NCBI RefSeq assembly: GCF_003149185.1
Contig: NZ_QGDO01000003.1
Location: 248,001-312,000 of the forward strand
Direction of reading: 5' to 3'
Source: Sediminitomix flava
GTDB lineage: Bacteria; Bacteroidota; Bacteroidia; Cytophagales; Flammeovirgaceae
Length of the DNA stretch: 64,000 bases
Part shown: in pieces, positions 56,711 to 64,000 of the stretch
How positions within the stretch are numbered: the stretch's first letter is position 1
Layout of the letters: every line of letters begins with the position of its first letter
Notes under the pieces: model-generated
Databases searched by the model: none
What the model saw: the letters and a program-made list of their open reading frames with translations, nothing else
Told to the model about the DNA's origin: nothing
Position numbers and translations under genes: made by a program

Positions 56711-59700
56711 TTAACTTTCCGTTTTCTCTATTTTTCTGTATTTCTTCAAATACTCAGAAGGAGTGATATCGAAGTACTTTTTGAAATTGGAACGGAAATA
56801 TTTAGCATCATTAAACCCGACCAAGAATTGAATCTCTTTGATTGAATTATCGGTATTGGCGATTAATTTTGCAGCATGTTTCAATCGAATAAGTCTGATG
56901 TATGCTGTAGGTGATACATTATCATATTTTTTTAGTCGGTTGTAAAGTGTTGCATAGGTCAGTCCCATTTTTTCAGCAAAAATCTGCGTATCAAAGTCGG
57001 TTTCTAATAAATTATCTTCAACTACCTTTTGAGCTTTTACCAAGAATGCTTCTTTTTCTGGGTCAGAAGATTGTAGACTTGCATCTTTTTTAGTCGCAAA
57101 AAACTGTTTTACAGATTTTCGTTCTTCTAACAAATTTGTAATAGTTGCCTTTAAATAGTTATTCTTAAAAGGCTTCGTGATGTAAGCATCAGCACCACTT
57201 TTTATACCTTCTAGTTTATCGACATCATTACTTCTTGCGGTTAGTAAAATGATTGGAATATGATTGAGCATGGCATTGCTTTTAACCTGTTTACAAAGTT
57301 CAATACCATCCATTTCATCCATCATCACATCTGATATAATTAGGTCAGGAATTTCTTTTCTCGTTTTATCCAACCCTATTTTTCCATTAGAAGCTATAGA
57401 AATATTGTAAAGTTGGTCTAATTCGTTTTTCAGATAAGCAGCAATATCTTCATTGTCTTCAACAATCAAAATACTCTGCTTTTTCTCATCTTTGGTTTCC
57501 TCTGTAGTATTGTTGACTTCAAGGACTTTCTTAGGCTTCTCTTTGACTTTCTCCTTAGCTAATTCATCTGGTTTCATGAAGGAATTTCCAGTAGGGAAAG
57601 TCAAGATAAACTTCGTTCCTTTTCCTTTTTCACTTTCAAATTCAATTTTACCATAATGAGCATCAACCAATTCTTTTACTAACGCAAGTCCTATACCTGA
57701 TCCTCTATCCGTTTTGTTTTTGGTCTGATAGAATAGCTTGAACAGATTTTTTTGATCTTCTTTATCAATACCAATTCCTGAGTCACTCACACAAATCTGA
57801 AACTCTTTATCTGTTTTCTGATGAATATCAACCAAGATATTTCCTCCCTTAGATGTGTTTTTGAAAGAATTGGAAACAAGATTGTAGATGATTTTCTCAA
57901 TTGAATCTTTATCAATCCAAGTATTCAGTTTATCGATGTGCGAATGGAAAGAATAGTTGATCTTGTTGTCTTTGGCTATATTCTTAAATGATGAAGTTAC
58001 CATTCGACAGAATTTGATCACCTCAACTTTTTCAAAACTTACTTTGTGATTGCCCGTTTCAATCTTTCTGAAATCAAGCAATTGATCAAAGAGTACCAAT
58101 AAACGATCTGTGTTTTGCTTCATTGTGCTTAAGTATTCCTTTACTGAAGCATTAAGACTTTCATCTTGCAATAGATTTTCTAATGGACTAGAAATAAGTG
58201 TTAGAGGTGTTCTGAGCTCGTGTGAAATATTTACAAAAAAGCGAATTTTCATGAGGGTAAGTTCCTCTGTCTTTTGAGCTTTAAAATGCTCTAATTCTAG
58301 TTGTTGTTTTAACTTATGCCTATTGATAATTAATTCGTTTATTTTCCAAATGATGAGAAACAGAATTACCGCATAAGATAAAAATGCTATCCAAGTAAGC
58401 CACCAAGGAGTTTTAATGATTATCTCTAGCTCTCGAATATGCTCACTTTTGATTCCATCACTACTGACTGCTTGAACTTTAAATGTATATTTTCCATGCT
58501 TAAGGTTTGAGTAAACCACAGAGCTTCTGCTTGTACTCATCCATTGTTGGTCAAATCCTTCTAATTTATATCTAACATGATTTTTTGAAGGATTACCGAA
58601 GTGCAAAGGCATAAAACCTATCTCAATATTATTCTGATTGTGAGCGAGGATGACTTTGTTTGTTTCTCCTAATGTTTTAGGTAAAATAATATCACCATTT
58701 ATGGTATCTCCTTGCGAAATTGGTTTACCGAATAGCGAGAATGATTCCAATACAATCTGTGGAGAGGTAGGATTGCTCTGGTACACGTTTGGCTGTATTT
58801 TGTTCAAGCCTTTATTTGAAACAAAAAGCAGTTCACCTTTGTCGGTATTGATTGCATTTCCAATTCTGAAAAAACTACCTAGAATACCATCATTGGTATC
58901 ATACTTATGGACTTGATGATTCTTGATGTTGATTGTATTCAATCCATTACTTCCAATCCATAGGGTAGAAGATGCTTTGTCGAAGGCTAAAGATTGAATA
59001 GAGTTTGAGCTTAATCCATTAGACTTTCTAAAGACTTCTAGATTTGATTGTTTGAAGTTTAAGCTATCAAAAGTTAGTTTATATAATCCATCTTCTACAG
59101 AACCTACCCAAAGGTGTGACTTGGAAGTTCTGAGCATTTCCCAACAAAAGTTGTTGGGTAGGGGAAAGTTCTTTTTCTCTGTGTTATAATGTGAAAAATA
59201 TGTACGATTAGTTTCATCTTTTATCTTGCAGATACCATCAGGAGAACTCATCCAAAGACAATTTTCGATGGTATCATGATATAAGTGATTTACTGTATTA
59301 CTTATAATTTGGTTTGAAGCTTTTACTTTCTGTCTATACTTCAGTTTTTCTACTTTAGAGATTCTTCCATTAGCCTCAAATGAGACTTTATTCAGTCCGC
59401 GTTTGAATGTACCTATATAAAGTTTGTTGTTATACATCTCTACCGATGTGATGATATTAGAACTTAACAGCTCATTTTTCACATTCTTGAAACGTATATT
59501 TCCTTGCTTTTCTTTAGATAGATCAATCTTCCGAAGACCATTTCCCCAACTTGCAATCCATAAGTTTCCAAAAGGGTCTTCACAAAAATCTTCGATACTT
59601 CCTTCGCCTTGAGTACTTTCTCCAAAAATCTGATGTCTAGAATATCTTTTTACTTTTCCTTCACTCAATTTAATGATAGAACCGCTATTTAAACCAAGCC

Positions 59701-60820
59701 ATGTCTGACCGAATTTATCTTCATAAGTTGAGTTTACTTTTTCTTTTTCAAGTTCGGGTAAGTAGAGATTTTCAAGTGGAAGCGAAAATGAACTTGTGGA
59801 GTTTATCCCAGCTGTAGAAGCTACCCATAAAACATCAAATCTGTCTTTATAAACGGCATTGATTGTATTGCTGAGTAATGAGTTTCGCTTGTTTTGCTCA
59901 CTTCTGTATAAATCGAATTTGTATTTTCTATACTCAGAGGAAGTGATGCATATTTTGAGTAAACCATTTTTTGAACCACACCAAAGTGCTTGTTTGTCGG
60001 GGTAAATAGCACTAAATCCTAGATTTTGAGCATATTTTGGGAGACTTACTTCGTTTAAAACGATCTGTTTTGGGTTTGAAAAGGATTCTGATGAAAGGGT
60101 AAATAATTGAGTAGGTGTGGCCACCCAAATTTGATTATTGAAGGATTGTATTGAACGTATATTTTTATGTTTTAGAAGAGATTGATCGATGGAATGATAA
60201 GTTTGATCTTCCAAATCAAAAATTAATAGTCCTTTCTTTCGTGTACCTATCAGAAGAAAATTCTTATTGAGAGTCCAAACTTGAGAAATTGATATATCTC
60301 CATTTTGGTATGGGAAATGAGTTACTTCTTTTGTTAGAGTATTCAGTTGGAATAATGCATTTCGGAGTGTTCCGATCCATAAATTAGATGAGCTATCTTC
60401 AGAAATACTTAAAATACCAAACTCTTTATCGGTGATTTTATAATGATCAAAAGTCTCACTTTGGGGCAGGTATTTATTTACTACACCATCTCTCGTACCG
60501 ATCCAAAGATTTTCTTGACGGTCTTCAAATAAAGTACTTACTCTACTTGAACTCAAACTACTTGTGTCAGAAGAATTATGAAAGAAAGACTTTATTTCAA
60601 ATCCATTGTATCTGTTTAATCCATGGTTGGAACCAAACCACATATAGCCTTTCTGATCTTGAACCACAGAAGTAATATTGGTATGAGATAAGCCAATATC
60701 GGTTGTGATTTCTCTAAAGTTTAGGGCTTGAGTATTTGAATTGCTTTGGGAAAATACAGATGTATTTATAAAACAATATAGTATAGGTATCAATAAAAAA
60801 TGCTTCAATCTCATCTTCAT
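56711..60820 (-). CDS. Hybrid two-component system regulator (HTCS)
   Basis: A 1369-residue one-protein sensor/regulator (start 60820, or the ATG at 60814). After the signal segment, a long periplasmic sensor of two-component propeller repeats (about 30-700; repeated LWIGT, LWVAS, LWMSS words) and a Y_Y_Y domain (about 730-800) precede one membrane helix (WWLTWIAFLSYAVILFLIIW). The cytoplasmic part has HisKA with H867 in NISHELRTPL, an HATPase with GIGIDKEDQ and GSGIGLALVKEL, a receiver with phospho-acceptor D1164 in ISDVMMDEMDG and TARS/KPFK, and an AraC-type DNA-binding domain. HTCS proteins sense oligosaccharides and switch on PULs. Its own promoter carries the bipartite CCC site shared with the PUL and GLUG genes. 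Confidence 0.95.
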   Translation of the reverse strand: MKMRLKHFLLIPILYCFINTSVFSQSNSNTQALNFREITTDIGLSHTNITSVVQDQKGYMWFGSNHGLNRYNGFEIKSFFHNSSDTSSLSSSRVSTLFEDRQENLWIGTRDGVVNKYLPQSETFDHYKITDKEFGILSISEDSSSNLWIGTLRNALFQLNTLTKEVTHFPYQNGDISISQVWTLNKNFLLIGTRKKGLLIFDLEDQTYHSIDQSLLKHKNIRSIQSFNNQIWVATPTQLFTLSSESFSNPKQIVLNEVSLPKYAQNLGFSAIYPDKQALWCGSKNGLLKICITSSEYRKYKFDLYRSEQNKRNSLLSNTINAVYKDRFDVLWVASTAGINSTSSFSLPLENLYLPELEKEKVNSTYEDKFGQTWLGLNSGSIIKLSEGKVKRYSRHQIFGESTQGEGSIEDFCEDPFGNLWIASWGNGLRKIDLSKEKQGNIRFKNVKNELLSSNIITSVEMYNNKLYIGTFKRGLNKVSFEANGRISKVEKLKYRQKVKASNQIISNTVNHLYHDTIENCLWMSSPDGICKIKDETNRTYFSHYNTEKKNFPLPNNFCWEMLRTSKSHLWVGSVEDGLYKLTFDSLNFKQSNLEVFRKSNGLSSNSIQSLAFDKASSTLWIGSNGLNTINIKNHQVHKYDTNDGILGSFFRIGNAINTDKGELLFVSNKGLNKIQPNVYQSNPTSPQIVLESFSLFGKPISQGDTINGDIILPKTLGETNKVILAHNQNNIEIGFMPLHFGNPSKNHVRYKLEGFDQQWMSTSRSSVVYSNLKHGKYTFKVQAVSSDGIKSEHIRELEIIIKTPWWLTWIAFLSYAVILFLIIWKINELIINRHKLKQQLELEHFKAQKTEELTLMKIRFFVNISHELRTPLTLISSPLENLLQDESLNASVKEYLSTMKQNTDRLLVLFDQLLDFRKIETGNHKVSFEKVEVIKFCRMVTSSFKNIAKDNKINYSFHSHIDKLNTWIDKDSIEKIIYNLVSNSFKNTSKGGNILVDIHQKTDKEFQICVSDSGIGIDKEDQKNLFKLFYQTKNKTDRGSGIGLALVKELVDAHYGKIEFESEKGKGTKFILTFPTGNSFMKPDELAKEKVKEKPKKVLEVNNTTEETKDEKKQSILIVEDNEDIAAYLKNELDQLYNISIASNGKIGLDKTRKEIPDLIISDVMMDEMDGIELCKQVKSNAMLNHIPIILLTARSNDVDKLEGIKSGADAYITKPFKNNYLKATITNLLEERKSVKQFFATKKDASLQSSDPEKEAFLVKAQKVVEDNLLETDFDTQIFAEKMGLTYATLYNRLKKYDNVSPTAYIRLIRLKHAAKLIANTDNSIKEIQFLVGFNDAKYFRSNFKKYFDITPSEYLKKYRKIEKTES

Positions 60821-60953
60821 CTCGGTTCTTTGTTTAGTTATTAAGAAGCTTGTCTGTTGGTCAATTGTAAAAAGTACTCTTGCACAAAAGTAAGATAATT
60901 TCAGGCTTTAATACTTAAAATAGAATTGTACTTTTTTATAATTTTTTATATGC

Positions 60954-61015
60954 TCAAGATATAGCCCTTTCTTTGTTTGGAAGGGGATTTATTTCAAAAG
61001 AGAGGGTGTATATCT
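60954..61015 (-). promoter_or_regulatory. Bipartite CCC regulatory site plus -7-like element upstream of the HTCS gene
   Basis: On the minus strand, AGATATACACCC (61015-61004) and AAATCCCC (60990-60983) form the same two-block site, 20-21 bp apart. The second block ends 22 bp before TATCTTGA (60961-60954), a degenerate TAnnTTTG. The HTCS start is 133 bp further on. The match in spacing with the three plus-strand sites suggests autoregulation. The rest of the 355-bp gap (60821-61175) shows only the palindrome next to the cytochrome gene. Confidence 0.55.
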
Positions 61016-61153
61016 TTAAATATGAGTTTTTATGTTCATTTAGACTATTGTTTTACCCATGCTGAATTGTCTACTTGTCTCTCGTTTTGTAGATTCACAA
61101 GTGAAACCGAAATCTATGAATAGGATTTTTGGAGTATAAGCTAAACTTTTTAG

Positions 61154-61163
61154 TTAGCGCTAA
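61154..61163. promoter_or_regulatory. Perfect 10-bp palindrome just upstream of the cytochrome gene
   Basis: TTAGCGCTAA ends 12 bp before the ATG at 61176. It could be an operator half or a translation-region element, but a single 10-bp palindrome in AT-rich DNA is weak evidence. Confidence 0.25.
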
Positions 61164-61175
61164 AACACTACGACT

Positions 61176-63290
61176 ATGAAAAATAAACTTCACTTATTTT
61201 TACCTTTTTTATTCCTTTATTTAGGAACCTCATTTTTTTTATTGAAATGTAATACTCAAAAAGAGCATGCAGAGGTACAATCTCATGAAGAAGTATTTTC
61301 CGAAGGCTACATAGGGAGTAAGCAGTGTATTTCATGCCACCAAGAAGAGACTCAAAAATGGCAAAACTCTCATCATGATTTAGCAATGCAAAAAGCAACA
61401 CCTAAATACGTAAGAGGTGACTTTAATAATGTAAGATGGGAGCAAGACAGTATGCAGTACCTTTTTTACCAGAATGATTCTAGCTTTTTTGTGAAAATAA
61501 CGGAAGAAGGAAAAACAACTGACTACGAAGTAAAATATACGTTTGGATGGGAGCCTCTACAGCAATATCTAATTGAATTCCCTAATGGAAAATATCAGAC
61601 GCTAAGAGCAACTTGGGATACTGAACTTGAAAAGTGGTTTCATCAATACCCAGATTCAGTCATTCCGTCACACGATTGGTTACACTGGACTGGAAATGCT
61701 CAGAACTGGAATAACATGTGTGCGGCTTGCCATAGTACAAACTTGCATAAAAACTTTGATGAAGAAACAGATTCTTACAATACTACTTTTTCAGAAATAA
61801 ATGTGGCTTGTGAGGCTTGTCATGGACCGGGAGAGGAACATGTAAAAGCTATGAATGCGGGAGAAGAGTATAAAGATGATGTTTGGAGTATTCGTTCTCA
61901 AGAAGCGCAAATCAGTGCTTGTGGAACTTGTCATGCTCGTAAAACCATGATCACAAATGACAATAATCCACACCCAGAATATTTAGACTATTTTTTCCCC
62001 GTATTACTGACGAAAGATAACTATCATCCTGATGGGCAGATTGACAATGAAGATTATGTGCTAAGCTCATTCCTCTCTAGTAAAATGTATGCGGAACATG
62101 TGAGATGTACAAGCTGTCATGATCCGCATACAACGAAGCTGAAGTTTAACGGAGATATGACAAAAGTGTGTTTACAATGTCATAGCCCTAAATATACCTT
62201 AGAAGAACACCATTTCCACGAGATGGGTAGTGAAGGTGCTGAATGTGTAAACTGTCACATGGACGGTAAGGAGTATATGGGAAATGATTATCGTAGAGAC
62301 CATAGTTTCAGAATTCCGAGACCAGACCAAAGTGTAGAGTATGGAACTCCAAATGCTTGTAATAAATGTCATACCGATAAGTCACCTACCTGGGCTAAAG
62401 AAGCTGTTGAGAAGAACTTTGGGAAAGAAAGACCTTATCATTTTTCAGATGACCTTTTACCAGGAAGTAAATTGGATGAGAAGTCAGCTCCTTATTTATT
62501 AAAGCTGATTAAAGACCGTACACAAAATGATATTGTGAGAGCAACAGCATTACAATATTTATATTATGTGTATGAAGATAAACATGCAGATGTGTTCATT
62601 AAAGCTTTAGAAAAGGAAGAAACACCACTTGTGAGACAAGCAGCTTATCTAAATATTCTGCAACTTCCAATATCTAAGGATTTACCTCAAATGTGGGAAG
62701 GTTTGAATGATTCCACTCGAGCTATTCGATTGGCGAGTTTCAGACTGTTGGCAGATCAAAATGTTCCTCAAACTTATCAATCAGCTTATAATACAGCAAA
62801 AGCTGAGTATGAAGAAATGCTATATGCCAATGCCGATATGGTAAATGGACAAGTGCAAAAAGGGGAGTACCATTTAAGAATGGGAGAGCCGCAAAAAGCG
62901 ATTAAAGCCTATCGTTTTTCATTAAAAATGGATAGCCTACAAGTGCCTGTTAGAATAAATCTTGCAATCCTTTTAAGTCAAGAAGGCCAGACTTATGATG
63001 CAATTGAAACTTTAGAGCCTTGTCAATTCATTGAAAAGGAAAATCCATTGCCAATGTATTATTTAGGCTTGCTTTATAGTGAGTTAAATGATTTTGGAAA
63101 AGCGAGTTTTTACATTGAAAAGGCAGCGGAGTTAGATCAAGATAATGACAGTTATATGTATAATCTGATTGTCATTAAAATGAAAGGAAAAGAGCTTGAA
63201 TCTGCTTACAGATTATATAGCGAAGCACTCCAGAAATGGCCTAATTCTCAAAGAATTAATAGTCTAACACCTTATTTTAATCAGCAATAA
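61176..63290 (+). CDS. Octahaem cytochrome c with HEAT-like and TPR segments
   Basis: A 704-residue exported protein. The N-terminal hydrophobic segment ends FFLLKC, so lipidation at C25 is possible but the lysine before it is atypical. Eight CxxCH haem motifs begin at residues 51, 182, 212, 249, 311, 332, 357 and 395. The order resembles cytochrome c554-type multihaem proteins. After about 430 a short HEAT-like helical stretch (VRATALQYLYYV, VRQAAYLNIL, IRLASFRLLAD) leads to three or so TPRs (about 555-700; GEYHLRMGEPQKAIKAYRFSL, AIETLEP, YYLGLLYSELNDFGKAS). It is likely a periplasmic or surface electron carrier. The gene stands alone, with a terminator behind it, so its redox partner is unknown. 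Confidence 0.87.
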   Translation: MKNKLHLFLPFLFLYLGTSFFLLKCNTQKEHAEVQSHEEVFSEGYIGSKQCISCHQEETQKWQNSHHDLAMQKATPKYVRGDFNNVRWEQDSMQYLFYQNDSSFFVKITEEGKTTDYEVKYTFGWEPLQQYLIEFPNGKYQTLRATWDTELEKWFHQYPDSVIPSHDWLHWTGNAQNWNNMCAACHSTNLHKNFDEETDSYNTTFSEINVACEACHGPGEEHVKAMNAGEEYKDDVWSIRSQEAQISACGTCHARKTMITNDNNPHPEYLDYFFPVLLTKDNYHPDGQIDNEDYVLSSFLSSKMYAEHVRCTSCHDPHTTKLKFNGDMTKVCLQCHSPKYTLEEHHFHEMGSEGAECVNCHMDGKEYMGNDYRRDHSFRIPRPDQSVEYGTPNACNKCHTDKSPTWAKEAVEKNFGKERPYHFSDDLLPGSKLDEKSAPYLLKLIKDRTQNDIVRATALQYLYYVYEDKHADVFIKALEKEETPLVRQAAYLNILQLPISKDLPQMWEGLNDSTRAIRLASFRLLADQNVPQTYQSAYNTAKAEYEEMLYANADMVNGQVQKGEYHLRMGEPQKAIKAYRFSLKMDSLQVPVRINLAILLSQEGQTYDAIETLEPCQFIEKENPLPMYYLGLLYSELNDFGKASFYIEKAAELDQDNDSYMYNLIVIKMKGKELESAYRLYSEALQKWPNSQRINSLTPYFNQQ

Positions 63291-63312
63291 GAATTTAAAA
63301 AATAGCTGTTTA

Positions 63313-63362
63313 AAAGCCTTTCAGTCAGAAATAATTAACCTCTGATTGAAAGGCTTTTTTAT
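63313..63362. terminator. Terminator between convergent genes
   Basis: AAAGCCTTTCAGTCAGA (63313-63329) pairs with TCTGATTGAAAGGCTTT (63341-63357) with one mismatch, followed by more T residues. It ends the cytochrome gene and, by its A-rich left flank, could also serve the minus-strand gene. Confidence 0.88.
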
Positions 63363-63378
63363 ATATCGGTATGTAATA

Positions 63379-64000
63379 CTAGTGAATTACAATTTTTTGA
63401 TGATTAACTCCTTCTTCCGATTCAGACATAATCAGATAAATTCCCTTTTTTATATGGCTGAGGTCTAGGACTTCGGCACTTTCACCTTCAATTTTATGCT
63501 GATACACTTTTTTAGAGTCAGGAGCTATGATTTCAACTTTGATCGGGAATTTGAAGTTATTTTTTAGAGTAAAAGTCCCCTTATTTGGGTTTGGGTAGAC
63601 TGTTACGGTTGTATGTTTTGCTTGAAGAATGGGTAGCGAATGATCCCAATCAAAATCATGTAAGCTAATTGTTTCTTGTTCTGTACAATTCTGATTTCCA
63701 TGAATGTAATTGTGCGAGTGTGTTTCTATTTGATCATTTTTCAGAATATTTATTTCTGATGATTTCGTGTAAACACTTAATTTCTCACCTACACCAATCT
63801 GAAATTTCCGTCCGAGAGCATTAATGACTTCAATGGATTGGAATGCATTATTATTTTGAATCTCCCAAAAATAGAATCCTTTCATTTTTGCGCATTCGAT
63901 AGCCGTAGCGGAGTAATCTTCAAACTCTTTTTCGGTTTTTAAATGTAATTCTTCAGACCCATGCTGAGTTTGATATTTCCAATCGAATTTTAAATTCAAA
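63379..64000 (-). CDS. C-terminal part of a T9SS-secreted protein (5' end outside window)
   Basis: About 207 residues are visible; the frame stays open to the window edge and the TTG at 63999 is not a credible start. The last 75 or so residues are a type A sorting domain: VTVYPNPNKGTF, KVEIIAPDSKKVY, LDLSHIKKGIYLIM, NHQKIVIH. Upstream, residues up to about 130 contain FYFWEIQNNN and GRKFQIGVGEKLSVYTKS, which I do not recognise. The main domain is not in the window. Confidence 0.8.
   Translation of the reverse strand, partial: LNLKFDWKYQTQHGSEELHLKTEKEFEDYSATAIECAKMKGFYFWEIQNNNAFQSIEVINALGRKFQIGVGEKLSVYTKSSEINILKNDQIETHSHNYIHGNQNCTEQETISLHDFDWDHSLPILQAKHTTVTVYPNPNKGTFTLKNNFKFPIKVEIIAPDSKKVYQHKIEGESAEVLDLSHIKKGIYLIMSESEEGVNHQKIVIH

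Overview
The window is AT-rich DNA from a Bacteroidota bacterium. The evidence is three SusC/SusD pairs, a hybrid two-component regulator, S1 sulfatases, several proteins ending in type IX secretion (T9SS) sorting domains, lipoproteins of the usual SusD/SusE layout, and -7 elements of the form TAnnTTTG. The many sulfatases and the very large T9SS cargo suggest a marine, polysaccharide-degrading member of the Cytophagia (Flammeovirga-like). That placement is inference. I saw no tRNA, rRNA, CRISPR array, transposase or phage gene.

Layout. (1) 1-8110: the tail of a T9SS protein; a 1873-residue secreted protein joining a serine beta-lactamase-like domain to a GHL10-type glycosidase barrel and binding domains; a WG-repeat protein. 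(2) 8169-25518: a divergent S1 sulfatase, then a small GLUG/InlB-repeat T9SS protein and its giant 4559-residue relative, which holds ten units of about 434 residues. (3) 25780-46145: a polysaccharide utilisation locus (PUL) with a GH2 beta-mannosidase, three S1 sulfatases, a GH42-like enzyme, two SusC/SusD pairs and a SusE-like lipoprotein. A sugar/proton symporter of the FucP type follows at 46285-47679. (4) 48196-56670: an operon of an M16 zinc peptidase, SusC, SusD and two small lipoproteins, more likely for peptide than glycan uptake. (5) 56711-60820, minus strand: the hybrid two-component regulator. (6) 61176-64000: an octahaem cytochrome c with TPRs and the end of another T9SS protein.

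The most interesting signal is regulatory. The same bipartite site (ATAT-n-n-CCC, then a second CCC about 22 bp on) lies upstream of the small GLUG gene, the giant GLUG gene, the beta-mannosidase/sulfatase PUL and, on the minus strand, the regulator. In all four cases the second CCC block ends about 22 bp before a TAnnTTTG-like -7 element. This ties the giant repeat proteins to the PUL and suggests that the regulator acts on this set and on itself, although it sits beside the peptidase operon, where I find no such site.

Working model (inference): a sulfated, probably mannose- and/or galactose-containing polysaccharide is bound at the surface, partly by the T9SS GLUG proteins. It is imported by the tandem SusCD complexes, desulfated by the S1 enzymes, cleaved by the GH2 and GH42-like enzymes, and the sugar is taken up by the MFS symporter.
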